This document shows positions 47,244-55,014 of a stretch of 62,093 bases of DNA, one piece after another. Below the pieces are notes generated by a model. It ran no database searches and was not told the origin of the DNA. It was given only the letters and a program-made list of their open reading frames with translations. The first letter of the stretch is position 1, and every line of letters starts with the position of its first letter. The DNA lies in contig JAOPXL010000213.1 in assembly GCA_025965175.1 (NCBI GenBank), positions 1 to 62,093 on the forward strand, written 5' to 3'. Source of the stretch: Aeromicrobium sp. Its GTDB lineage: Bacteria; Actinomycetota; Actinomycetes; Propionibacteriales; Nocardioidaceae. The translations under genes were made by a program, and so were the position numbers.

Positions 47244-47828
47244 TCAGCGTCCGAGCCGGGCCTCGAGCGCGGCGCGCGTGGTGGGCCACTCGTCGTCGGT
47301 CATGGAGAACGTCACGGTGTCCCGCCACGAGCCGTCGCGGCGGATCCGGTGCTTGCGCATGACCCCCTCCCGCTGCGCGCCGAGCCGCGCGATCGCGGCC
47401 TGCGAGCGTTCATTGCGGATGTCGGTGTGCCAGACGACGCGCACGCAGCCGAGGTCCTCGAACGCCCGGGTCAGGAGCAGCAGCTTGGCCTCGGTGTTCG
47501 CGCCGGTGCGCCAGAACCGCCTGCCGAGCCAGGTGTGGCCGATCGCAACGGTCCGCAGCGAGGGGTCGATGTCGTAGTACGTCGTGACGCCCGCCAGCTC
47601 GCCCGATGCCCGGTCCATCTGGGCCCACATCACCAGGTCCGTACGCCCGAGGTAGTGGTCGACGAGCTCCTGGGCGGCGGCGAGCGTCGTCGGACGCTCG
47701 ATCGTCAGCCAGGCGAACACGGCGTCGTCGTCCGCCGCGGCCAGGACTCCCGCCGCGTCGTCGGACTGCAGCGGTCGCAGCTCGACGTGCTCACCGGTCA
47801 GCGTCGGGAGGTCGCGGAAGTCGGGCAC
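47244..47828 (-). CDS. GNAT acetyltransferase, RimJ/RimL type
   Basis: This 194-aa protein starts LTGEHVELRPLQSDDAAGVL and has IGHTWLGRRFWRTGANTEAKLLLLTRAFE-like text (motif A with tandem Arg), typical of RimJ/RimL-like enzymes that acetylate protein N-termini or small amines. The GTG at 47828 lies six bases after TATGTT on the minus strand, suggesting leaderless mRNA. It is independent of the other acetyltransferase gene 38 bp away. Confidence 0.83.
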   Translation of the reverse strand: MPDFRDLPTLTGEHVELRPLQSDDAAGVLAAADDDAVFAWLTIERPTTLAAAQELVDHYLGRTDLVMWAQMDRASGELAGVTTYYDIDPSLRTVAIGHTWLGRRFWRTGANTEAKLLLLTRAFEDLGCVRVVWHTDIRNERSQAAIARLGAQREGVMRKHRIRRDGSWRDTVTFSMTDDEWPTTRAALEARLGR

Positions 47829-47893
47829 CCGCCCAACATATCCACGGCCGCCCGCCGGATCGTCCCGGAGGGCGCCCCGCCTACGATCGCGAC

Positions 47894-49531
47894 ATGAGTG
47901 CCACCCTGGTTGCGAAGGGGCTGTCCGGGGGACATGCCCACCGGACGTTGTTCGAGGACCTCGACCTGACGGTCGCTCCCGGTGACGTGGTCGGGATCGT
48001 CGGCGCCATCGGGGCCGGCAAGTCGACCCTGCTGCAGATCCTCGCCGGGCAGGCGGCCCCGCTCGCCGGTACGGTCTCGACGGCGCCGTCGGACGCCTTC
48101 GTCGGCTGGCTGCCGCAGGAGCACGAGCGGTGGGGCGGTGAGACGATCGCGGCGCACATCGCCCGGCGCACCGGCGCGACCGCCACCGCCGAGGCGATGC
48201 AGGCCACCGCCGAGGGGCTCGGCTCGGGCGTGCTCGGTGCCGACGACGCGTACGCCGTGGCCCTGGACCAGTGGCTGGCCTCCGGCGCTCCCGATCTCGA
48301 CGACCGGATCCCGGGTGTCCTGGGCGATCTGCGCCTCGGGCTGGACGGTGACGCCTTGATGACCTCGCTGTCGGGAGGCCAGGCCGCTCGGGTGGGGCTC
48401 GCGGCCCTCCTGCTCAGTCGCTTCGACGTCGTCCTGCTGGACGAGCCGACCAACGACCTCGACCTCGACGGCCTGGACCGGCTGGAGAGCATGGTCACCG
48501 GCATGCGCGCTGGGATCGTGCTGGTCTCCCACGACCGGGAGTTCCTCGCTCGCACCGTGACCAGGGTCGTGGAGCTGGACCTCGCGCAGCAGCACGTACG
48601 CGTCTACGACGGCGGCTACGACGCATTCCTCGAGGAGCGCGCGGTCGCCCGGCGTCACGCGCGGGAGGCCTACGAGCAGTTCGCCGACACCAGGGCGGAC
48701 CTGGTCTCGCGGGCTCGGACGCAGCGGGAGTGGAGCTCCCAGGGGGTGCGCAACGCGATGAGGAAGAGCCCCGACAACGACAAGGTCCGGCGCAGGGCGC
48801 AGACCGAGTCCTCGGAGAAGCAAGGCCAGAAGGTGCGCCAGATGGAGTCCCGCATCGCCCGGCTCGACGAGGTCGAGGAGCCGCGCAAGGAGTGGGAGCT
48901 GCGCTTCGACATCGCCGCCGCGCCGCGTTCGAGTGCCGTCGTGGCGACGTTGGACGGTGCGACCGTGCGGCACGGCGACTTCGTGCTGGGACCGGTCTCG
49001 GTGCAGGTCAGCGCGGGCGACCGGATCGGGATCACGGGGCCCAACGGTGCCGGCAAGACCACCCTGCTCCGGCTGCTGCTCGGTCACGCGTCTCCCGACG
49101 ACGGCCGCGCCTCGCAGGGCGCGTCACTGGCCGTCGGCGAGATCGACCAGGCCCGGGGGGTGCTGGCCGATGACGCGACCCTGGCGGACGCCTTCGAGGC
49201 GGCGGTCCCGGACCTCTCCCCCGCCGAGGCGCGCACCCTGCTGGCCAAGTTCGGGCTCAAGACCGACCAGGTCGGCAGCCTCGTCGGGCAGCTGTCCCCC
49301 GGCGAGCGGACCCGGGCCGCGATGGCGCTGCTGCAGGCCCGCGCCGTCAACGTGCTCGTCCTCGACGAGCCCACCAACCACCTCGACCTGCCCGCGATCG
49401 AACAGCTCGAGCAGGCGCTGGCGGCGTATGAGGGAGCCCTGCTGCTGGTCTCCCACGACCGCCGGCTGCTCGACAACGTCAGCCTGGACCAGCGCTGGCA
49501 CGTCGAGGACGGCCGCGTCGACGTGCGCTGA
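47894..49531 (+). CDS. ABC-F family ATPase (ribosome-associated type)
   Basis: This 545-aa protein has two ABC domains in one chain, each with Walker A (GAIGAGKST, GPNGAGKTT), signature (LSGGQAARVGLA, LSPGERTRAAMA) and Walker B (VVLLDEPTNDLDL, VLVLDEPTNHLDL). They are joined by the ABC-F linker and there are no membrane helices. ABC-F proteins act on the ribosome in translation control or antibiotic protection. ATG 47894 lies six bases after TACGAT (47882-47887), a leaderless arrangement; the longer frame upstream is antisense to the acetyltransferase. Confidence 0.92.
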   Translation: MSATLVAKGLSGGHAHRTLFEDLDLTVAPGDVVGIVGAIGAGKSTLLQILAGQAAPLAGTVSTAPSDAFVGWLPQEHERWGGETIAAHIARRTGATATAEAMQATAEGLGSGVLGADDAYAVALDQWLASGAPDLDDRIPGVLGDLRLGLDGDALMTSLSGGQAARVGLAALLLSRFDVVLLDEPTNDLDLDGLDRLESMVTGMRAGIVLVSHDREFLARTVTRVVELDLAQQHVRVYDGGYDAFLEERAVARRHAREAYEQFADTRADLVSRARTQREWSSQGVRNAMRKSPDNDKVRRRAQTESSEKQGQKVRQMESRIARLDEVEEPRKEWELRFDIAAAPRSSAVVATLDGATVRHGDFVLGPVSVQVSAGDRIGITGPNGAGKTTLLRLLLGHASPDDGRASQGASLAVGEIDQARGVLADDATLADAFEAAVPDLSPAEARTLLAKFGLKTDQVGSLVGQLSPGERTRAAMALLQARAVNVLVLDEPTNHLDLPAIEQLEQALAAYEGALLLVSHDRRLLDNVSLDQRWHVEDGRVDVR

Positions 49532-49674
49532 GCGCGGCTACCGCGACAGCCGGTCCAGGAAACGCGATCAGGAGGGCCCCGCGCAGGGGCGGTGGAGCCA
49601 CGTCGAGCAGCGCGTCGCCATCCGCTCGGGGACGGTGACCTCGCCGCTGCCCGACCCGAGACCGGCCAGGGGCC

Positions 49675-49917
49675 TGTCGCGTTGAGCATCGTGTAGCGGG
49701 GCCAGTCGGCGCTGGCGAAGAACTGGCTGCGTCGCAGCTCGGGCGTCGCGTGCAGCAGCAGCGGGACCCCCTTGGGCGTGTAGGCGTACTCGTGCAGGTC
49801 GGCCGAGATGCTCGTGGCGCCGGGGACCCCGAAGAGGTGGAACCGCCGGCCCCGGCGCACGGTCTCGGCGGTGATCGCCCCGATCGGGTCGACGACCCCA
49901 TGGGCGTTAGGAGCAGC
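49675..49917 (-). pseudogene. Remnant of a PLP-dependent lyase (sphingosine-1-phosphate lyase/group II decarboxylase-like)
   Basis: The frame reads AAPNAHGVVDPIGAITAETV, then GVPGATSISADLHEYAYTPK and LRRSQFFASADWPRYTMLNA. These are successive conserved blocks of the family, but the VDAC...GG segment expected between RRGRRFH and GVPGATS is missing. The Schiff-base Lys (SADxHKY) is Glu (SADLHEY), and the protein loses sense after MLNAT. Flanking sequence in 49532-50061 is degraded and holds no other gene. This is a decaying, internally deleted gene between the ABC-F gene and otsA. Confidence 0.7.
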
Positions 49918-50061
49918 AGGCCTGGGACCGCGCCGAACGTGCCGGTGGCGACGCTGCCGAAGGCCTACCCACGACGTACTGCGGGTGTCAGCGCGTCCAG
50001 GGCCCATGTCTATCGGAACCCGGGGTCGCTGCGCGGCGGAACCACGGTGCGAGACCGCGGG

Positions 50062-51489
50062 TCAGACCGGGCGGGGATTCTTCTCGTGCAGCTCGCGGTC
50101 GGAGGTGAGCTCCTCGAGGAAGTTGTTGGCCCACAGCTCGATGTCGTTCTCCATGACCTGCTTGCGCATCGCCTTCATGCGGCGGCCGTTCTCACGCGGG
50201 CCGGCGTTGATCGCGGCGAGCATCATGCTCTTCATGCCGTTGATGTCGTGCGGGTTGACCTGGTAGGCCGACTTGAGCTCGGACGCGGCGCCGGCGAACT
50301 CGCTGAGCACCAGGGCGCCGCGGTCGTCGTAGCGGCACGCGACGTACTCCTTCGCGACGAGGTTCATGCCGTCTCGCAGCGGGGTCACGACCATGACGTC
50401 GGCGGCCCGGTAGAGCGCGGCCATCTCGGCGCGCGGATAGGACGCGTGCAGATAGGTCACGGGCTGCTGGCCGATGCGGGCGACGTCGCCGTTGATGCGG
50501 CCGACGAGCCGGTTGATGTCGTCGCGGAGCAGCTTGTACTGCTGCACGCGCTCTCGCGACGGCGTCGCGACCTGGACGAAGACCGCGTCGTCGACGTGCA
50601 GCGAGCCGTCCGCGATGAGCTCGCCGAACGCGCGGAGCCGCTGGCGCAGTCCCTTGGTGTAGTCGAGCCGGTCGATGCCCAGCAGGATCGTCTTGGGGTT
50701 GCCGAGGCTCTCGCGGATCTCGGCGGCCCGGGCGATGACGTCTGGGGTCCGCGCGAGCTCCTCGAAGCCGGCCGCATCGATCGAGATGGGGTACGCCTTC
50801 GCCATGACGACCCGGCCGTCGGGCAGATAGATCGTGTCGCGGTGCGTCTTGTGGCCGACGCGCTGGCGCACGAGGCGGACGAAGTTCTGCGCGGCGCCGG
50901 GCATCTGGAAGCCGACCAGGTCGGCGCCGAGGAGGCCCTCGAGGATCTGCCGGCGCCACGGGAGCTGCTGGAACAGCTCGGTCGGGGGGAACGGAATGTG
51001 CAGGAAGAAGCCGATGCGCAGGTCGGGTCGCAGCTCGCGGAGCATCGAGGGGACGAGCTGGAGCTGGTAGTCCTGCACCCAGACGACCGCGTCCTGCTGG
51101 GCGACGGCGGCGGCCTTCTCGGCGAAGCGACGGTTGACCCGTACGTAGGAGTCCCACCACTCGCGGTGGAACTCCGGGGGAGCGACGACGTCGTGGTAGA
51201 GCGGCCAGAGCGTCGAGTTGGAGAAGCCCTCGTAGTACTCCGCGACTTCGTCCTCGCTGAGCGGGACCGGGACGAGGTGCATCCCGTTGTGCTCGAAAGG
51301 TTCGACGTCCTCGTCGGCCGCGCCGTGCCAACCGATCCACGCGCCACCGTTGCGGACCATGACCGGCTCCAGGGCCGTCACGAGCCCGCCGGGCGAGGTG
51401 CGCCACATGGTCTTGCCGGTGGGGGAGAGGACCCGGTCCACGGGTAGACGGTTGGCAATCACCACGAAGTCTGCGGTGCCGGTCTCCAT
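50062..51489 (-). CDS. otsA: Trehalose-6-phosphate synthase
   Basis: This 475-aa GT20 glycosyltransferase starts DFVVIANRLPVDRV and has WVQDYQLQLVPSMLR, FLHIPFPPTELFQQLPW and TPLRDGMNLVAKEYVACR with the nucleotide-sugar-binding glutamate (V-A-K-E-Y). It joins UDP- or ADP-glucose to glucose-6-phosphate. Together with otsB at 53508 it gives the OtsAB trehalose pathway for osmotic and stress protection, though the two genes are in opposite directions 2 kb apart. ATG 51489. Confidence 0.95.
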   Translation of the reverse strand: METGTADFVVIANRLPVDRVLSPTGKTMWRTSPGGLVTALEPVMVRNGGAWIGWHGAADEDVEPFEHNGMHLVPVPLSEDEVAEYYEGFSNSTLWPLYHDVVAPPEFHREWWDSYVRVNRRFAEKAAAVAQQDAVVWVQDYQLQLVPSMLRELRPDLRIGFFLHIPFPPTELFQQLPWRRQILEGLLGADLVGFQMPGAAQNFVRLVRQRVGHKTHRDTIYLPDGRVVMAKAYPISIDAAGFEELARTPDVIARAAEIRESLGNPKTILLGIDRLDYTKGLRQRLRAFGELIADGSLHVDDAVFVQVATPSRERVQQYKLLRDDINRLVGRINGDVARIGQQPVTYLHASYPRAEMAALYRAADVMVVTPLRDGMNLVAKEYVACRYDDRGALVLSEFAGAASELKSAYQVNPHDINGMKSMMLAAINAGPRENGRRMKAMRKQVMENDIELWANNFLEELTSDRELHEKNPRPV

Positions 51490-51531
51490 GTCCTCACCCT
51501 ATCCGTCGGGCGGCCGGTGTGCCGATCTGTC

Positions 51532-52509
51532 TCAGCGCGCCGCGACCCCGAGCTGGGCCAGGATCTCGTCCATCTGTCGCTGGATCGCGACGGTCTCGTC
51601 CAGCGGCAGCAGGACCGACTCGGTCGAGCCCGCGCGCAGGCACGCCGCGACCTCCTGGATCTCGTGGGCGTAGCCGCGTCCGGTGACGGGCTCAGCGACC
51701 TCCTCACGCTGGTCCCCGCGGGTCACGGCGAACCCCGCCGGGTGGTGGAACCGGCCCGGCACCTCGATCCGACCGGTGTCGCCGGCGACGGTCGCCCGGC
51801 CGTCGCCGGTCGCCAGCTGGGTCCACGCGATGCTCGCGACGGCCCCCGAGGCGTACGTCAGGGTCGCCCCCGCGTTGACGTCGGTGCCCCGGTCCGACAG
51901 CACTCCGCTGGCCGCGATGTCGACCGGCTCGCCCAGCAGCAGGTGCGCGAAGGTCAGGGGATAGATCCCGACGTCCAGCAGGGCGCTCGCGCCGAGGGCC
52001 GGGTCCCACAACCGGGCATTGGCCGTGGGGGCGGCGAAGCCGAGCTCGGCGCGGACCTGGCTGACCCGGCCGATCGAGCCGGACGCCGCGATCTCGGCGA
52101 CACGGCGGATGTTGGGGTTGGTGCGCATCCACATCGCCTCGGCGAGGAACAGACCCCGGTCACGGGCCTCGGCGACCAGCGCCGCGGAGTCGGTGGCGTT
52201 CATGGTCAGGGCCTTCTCGCACAGGACGTGCTTGCCGGCCGCCAGGCACAGCTGGACGTCCTGGAGGTGCCGGCTGTGCGGGGTCGCGACATAGATGACG
52301 TCGACGTCCGGGTCGGCGGCCAGCTCTTCGTACGATCCGTAGGTCCGCGCGGCCCCGAACTGCGCGCCGAACGCCTCCGCGGCCTCGGGCCGGCGGGACC
52401 CCACGGCGGCGAGCGGGTTGTCGGCGACGAGCGCCAGGTCGCGGGCGAAGTGACGGGCGATCGACCCCGTCGCGAGAATTCCCCATCGGACGGGGTCGTG
52501 GGACGTCAT
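51532..52509 (-). CDS. Gfo/Idh/MocA-family oxidoreductase
   Basis: This 325-aa protein has an N-terminal Rossmann motif (WGILATGSIARHFARDL) and the EKALTMN block (usual EKP) after VATPHSRHL, followed by the family's beta-sheet C-terminal domain. It oxidises or reduces a sugar, inositol or related alcohol with NAD(P). Start ATG 52509 (MTSHDPVRWG) is preferred over 52557. It ends 42 bp before otsA, so the two may be co-transcribed and linked to sugar metabolism. Confidence 0.87.
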   Translation of the reverse strand: MTSHDPVRWGILATGSIARHFARDLALVADNPLAAVGSRRPEAAEAFGAQFGAARTYGSYEELAADPDVDVIYVATPHSRHLQDVQLCLAAGKHVLCEKALTMNATDSAALVAEARDRGLFLAEAMWMRTNPNIRRVAEIAASGSIGRVSQVRAELGFAAPTANARLWDPALGASALLDVGIYPLTFAHLLLGEPVDIAASGVLSDRGTDVNAGATLTYASGAVASIAWTQLATGDGRATVAGDTGRIEVPGRFHHPAGFAVTRGDQREEVAEPVTGRGYAHEIQEVAACLRAGSTESVLLPLDETVAIQRQMDEILAQLGVAAR

Positions 52510-52535
52510 GCCCCCACTGTGCCATTGCCGCAAGT

Positions 52536-52555
52536 GAATGACACCGGTGTTATTC
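52536..52555. promoter_or_regulatory. 20-bp palindrome in a divergent promoter
   Basis: GAATGACACCGGTGTTATTC is symmetric except for one base pair. It covers the -35 region (TGACAC, 52539-52544) of a plus-strand promoter whose -10 is TATCCT (52562-52567). It also lies just upstream of the minus-strand oxidoreductase. It looks like a strong operator for a dimeric regulator controlling both sides. Confidence 0.65.
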
Positions 52556-52573
52556 ATGCCTTATCCTTCTTGC

Positions 52574-52660
52574 ATGAGCGAGCGCCAGCGAGTGAATCAT
52601 GAGGCAGTAGTCGTGCCGCTGCCTGCCTATCGTTGGCTTTTCATGGAGGTAGCGGCATGA
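52574..52660 (+). CDS. Candidate 28-aa leader ORF coupled to the DUF3263 gene
   Basis: An ATG at 52574 lies six bases after TATCCT, so an mRNA could start exactly at this codon (leaderless). The short frame (MSERQRVNHEAVVVPLPAYR...) ends at TGA 52658-52660, overlapping the ATG of the DUF3263 gene (ATGA), the junction used between coupled genes here. The ribosome site for the next gene (GGAGGT) lies inside it. It could be a real microprotein or a leader that couples translation. Coding status is not proven. Confidence 0.4.
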   Translation: MSERQRVNHEAVVVPLPAYRWLFMEVAA

Positions 52661-52953
52661 GCGCAGTGGAGAAGTCGAGCACCCAGACCTCGGCTGCCGT
52701 CGAGACGTTGTCGGAGCGCGACCGCGAGATCCTGGCCCTTGAGCGCCTGTGGTGGCAGTACGCCGGCGCCAAGGAGCAGGCGATCCGCGACAAGTTCGAC
52801 ATGTCCTCGACGCGCTACTACCAGGTGCTCAACGCCCTGATCGACCGTGAGGACGCCCTCGCGTTCGACCCGTTGCTGGTCAAGCGCCTGCGACGTCTGC
52901 GTGCGCAGCGCCAGCGCAGCCGGTCGGCCCGGCGCCTCGGCATCGACCTCTAG
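52657..52953 (+). CDS. DUF3263 protein (small DNA-binding-like)
   Basis: This 98-aa protein has a helical core LSERDREILALERLWWQYAG and KFDMSSTRYYQVLNALID, typical of the actinobacterial DUF3263 family, whose helix-turn-helix-like pattern and basic C-terminus (RRLRAQRQRSRSARR) suggest nucleic-acid binding. GGAGGT precedes ATG 52657. Function unknown. A short ORF overlaps it upstream and the next gene begins 10 bases after its stop. Confidence 0.85.
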   Translation: MSAVEKSSTQTSAAVETLSERDREILALERLWWQYAGAKEQAIRDKFDMSSTRYYQVLNALIDREDALAFDPLLVKRLRRLRAQRQRSRSARRLGIDL

Positions 52954-52963
52954 GGTCGCCGGA

Positions 52964-53500
52964 GTGCAGCACCGGAAGAATCTCTCACCTCGCAAGGCCT
53001 ACGTACCGTCCAGCTGGCTCCTGGTCCTGACGGCCCTGGTCTGCCTCGGTGGTGCCGGCTGGATCGGCTGGCTCCTCGTCGACGACTCGTCCTCGACGCC
53101 AGCCGCGACCGCGAGCGCGAGCGCGACGCCGTCGGCCACCCAGACCCCTGCGCCGACGCCGAGCAGGACGACCCCGTCCCCGACCCCCGAGCCGACGCGG
53201 ACCACCAAGGCGCCCGAGGCCGAGGTTGCCCGCGACGTCCCCGTCTCGGTGCTCAACAACTCCGGCATCCGGGGCGTCGCCGCGGCCTTCTCCGCCAAGG
53301 TCACCCAGGCCGGCTGGCCGCTGGGCGGTGTCGGCAACTGGACGGGGGCGATCGAGGGCAACACGGTCTACTACCCGTCCGCCTTTGAGGCCCAGGCCCG
53401 GCTCCTGGCCCGGGATGTCGGGATCGATCGGGTCCTGCCACGCCTGCCCAACATGCGATCGGACCGCCTGACGATCATCCTCACGACGGCCGGGTCATAA
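52964..53500 (+). CDS. Membrane-anchored LytR_C-domain protein
   Basis: This 178-aa protein has a cytoplasmic basic start, one membrane helix (SSWLLVLTALVCLGGAGWIG, about 16-35), a Ser/Thr/Pro/Ala-rich spacer (about 42-82), and an extracellular LytR C-terminal domain (VSVLNNSGIRGVAAAFSAKV ... TVYYP). It probably acts at the cell wall. The GTG at 52964 lies seven bases after TAGGGT (52951-52956), which itself covers the DUF3263 stop, so it may also have its own leaderless promoter. DUF3263 and LytR_C genes are often neighbours in actinobacteria. Confidence 0.85.
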   Translation: MQHRKNLSPRKAYVPSSWLLVLTALVCLGGAGWIGWLLVDDSSSTPAATASASATPSATQTPAPTPSRTTPSPTPEPTRTTKAPEAEVARDVPVSVLNNSGIRGVAAAFSAKVTQAGWPLGGVGNWTGAIEGNTVYYPSAFEAQARLLARDVGIDRVLPRLPNMRSDRLTIILTTAGS

Positions 53501-53507
53501 TCGAGGC

Positions 53508-54299
53508 ATGACCTCGTCCGTACGCGCCGACGTGGTCGCGGATCCCTCCGGCACACTGCTGGCCCTCGACTTCGACGGCACCCTCGCGCACATCGTGGAC
53601 GACCCGACCCAGGCATACGCCCACCACCGCTCGGTTGAGGCGCTCGAACGCCTGGGGTCCGTCCTCGGCCAGGTTGCGATCGTGACGGGCCGTCCGGTCG
53701 AGCAGGCGCTCGAGCTCGGCGGCTTCGAGGGGCTCTCCGGGCTCGACGAGCTTGTGATCTACGGGCAGTACGGCGCCGAGCGCTGGGACGCCCGTCAGGG
53801 TCGCATGGACGACTCACGGCGCCCCGGGGAGATCGAGCGGCTAGCCGACCTGCTCCCCGGGTGGCTCGCCGAGCGTGGGGCCTCGCACGTCCGCATCGAG
53901 GACAAGGGCCTGGCGATCGCGGTCCACACCCGCGGTGTCGCCCCCGAGCTGCTCGACACCCTCGCTGCGCCACTGGCCGCCCTCGCCGCCGAGCTCGGCC
54001 TCGCCGTCGAGCCGGGGCGCCAGGTCATCGAGATGCGGGCTGCCGGGTCCGACAAGGGTGACGCCGTCCGCGCGCTGGTCGCGGCCCTCCCGGCACGCCA
54101 AGTGATCTTCGCCGGGGACGACCTCGGCGACCTGCCGGCGTTCGACGCCGTCGACGAGCTGCGGACGACCGGGGTCGGCGGCCTGCTGATCTGCTCGGCC
54201 TCCGCGGAGCAGGACGCACTGGTGTCCCGGGCCGATCTCGTCCTCGACGGCCCGGACGAGGTGGCGACCTGGCTCGAGGACCTGGCCGATGAGTTCTAG
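53508..54299 (+). CDS. otsB: Trehalose-6-phosphate phosphatase
   Basis: This 263-aa HAD-fold protein has the nucleophile motif ALDFDGTLAHI (about 18-28) with both aspartates, the substrate cap (VIYGQYGAERW) and the C-terminal GDDLGDLPAF acidic motif. It removes phosphate from trehalose-6-phosphate made by OtsA. It starts 7 bp after the LytR_C gene; its 3' end overlaps the next gene by 11 bp. Confidence 0.93.
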   Translation: MTSSVRADVVADPSGTLLALDFDGTLAHIVDDPTQAYAHHRSVEALERLGSVLGQVAIVTGRPVEQALELGGFEGLSGLDELVIYGQYGAERWDARQGRMDDSRRPGEIERLADLLPGWLAERGASHVRIEDKGLAIAVHTRGVAPELLDTLAAPLAALAAELGLAVEPGRQVIEMRAAGSDKGDAVRALVAALPARQVIFAGDDLGDLPAFDAVDELRTTGVGGLLICSASAEQDALVSRADLVLDGPDEVATWLEDLADEF

Positions 54300-54741
54300 C
54301 GGTCCCGAGCCGCTGCCTCACACGTTCTGGACCCGGGTCCGTGCGGTCGTCAACTGGGTCAACCTCAGCACGCCACTGGGCTTGATCGTGGCCCGTGTCG
54401 GGGGTGCCACGGTCATCCGCCACGGGCGTGGGACCTATCTCGCGACGGGCTACCGCCTCGACTTCCCGGTCGCCGGCGCCTTCACGATCGGCAGCGTCAT
54501 CGACAGCCACCATGACGTGGCATACCTCCTCGACCGGCCGCTTCTGCTCCGGCACGAGGACCGCCACGTCACGCAGTACGCCTTCGCCGGCGTCGTGATG
54601 CTCCCGCTCTACCTGGTGTGCGTCGGCATCTCCTACGCCATCGCGGGGGACCGCTCGTCGTACAACCCCTTCGAGCGCCTCGCCGACCTCGCGGACGGCA
54701 ACTACCCCTCGCCCCGCACCCGCTTCTCCCGCCACCCCTGA
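54289..54741 (+). CDS. Hypothetical protein, 150 aa
   Basis: This protein has a soluble start, a TPLGLIVARVGGATVIRHGRG segment (about 27-47, part shown), HEDRHVTQYA (about 89-98), and one hydrophobic helix (FAGVVMLPLYLVCVGISYAI, about 99-118). The HEDRHxxQ stretch recalls zinc-dependent or DUF4157-like motifs, but I do not recognise the family. It overlaps otsB by 11 bp, so it is probably translated with it. Confidence 0.7.
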   Translation: MSSSGPEPLPHTFWTRVRAVVNWVNLSTPLGLIVARVGGATVIRHGRGTYLATGYRLDFPVAGAFTIGSVIDSHHDVAYLLDRPLLLRHEDRHVTQYAFAGVVMLPLYLVCVGISYAIAGDRSSYNPFERLADLADGNYPSPRTRFSRHP

Positions 54742-54750
54742 CCCCGGCCG

Positions 54751-54838
54751 GGAGCGGTGCACCAGTCGCCCTTCCGCCGCTGGAAGGGCGAGCCACGCAC
54801 CGCTCCGGGGCCGGTGAGGCGAGCCATGCACCGCGTCC
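54751..54838. repeat. Palindromic intergenic repeat, copy C (one inverted plus two direct units)
   Basis: GGAGCGGTGCACCAGTCGCC... (54751-54775) is followed by inverted units at 54782-54806 (...AGGGCGAGCCACGCACCGCT...) and 54817-54838. The layout is the same as copy B. It lies between a plus-strand gene end and the SAM-riboswitch promoter. A longer hairpin with arms CACGATGT/ACATCGTG (54838-54845, 54859-54866) adjoins it. Confidence 0.72.
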
Positions 54839-54853
54839 ACGATGTGGACCAAG

Positions 54854-54883
54854 TGGACACATCGTGAGACGCGGACGTACGCT
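54854..54883 (+). promoter_or_regulatory. Promoter of the SAM-riboswitch transcript
   Basis: TGGACA (54854-54859) and TACGCT (54878-54883) are separated by 18 bp and match actinobacterial housekeeping -35 and -10 boxes. The predicted transcript would start about 54,890, right at the base of the riboswitch. Confidence 0.6.
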
Positions 54884-54888
54884 GGGGA

Positions 54889-55002
54889 ACTCATCCAGAG
54901 GGGTAGAGGGATACGGCCCGACGACACCCCAGCAACCAGTCGCACTCCACGCGGCCAGGTGCTCATTCCGTCCCGGACGATCGTCGATCCGGGAAAGATG
55001 AC
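54889..55002 (+). ncRNA. SAM-I (S-box) riboswitch
   Basis: The S-box core is present in order: TCATCCAGAG, GGGTAGAGGGATACGGCCCG, ACACCCCAGCAACC, GGTGCTCATTCC, and the closing AAAGATGA that pairs with TCATC at 54891-54895 (P1). It binds S-adenosylmethionine. The ribosome site AGGAGG follows P1 by only a few bases and there is no terminator hairpin before the GTG, so control of translation start is more likely than attenuation. This puts the downstream gene under methionine/SAM control. Confidence 0.9.
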
Positions 55003-55014
55003 CAGGAGGATCGC

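Noticed and set aside
54889-55002. T-box or other amino-acid leader upstream of the threonine-synthase-like gene
   Set aside because: The conserved blocks and P1 pairing match the SAM-I aptamer, and no T-box sequence or specifier loop is present.
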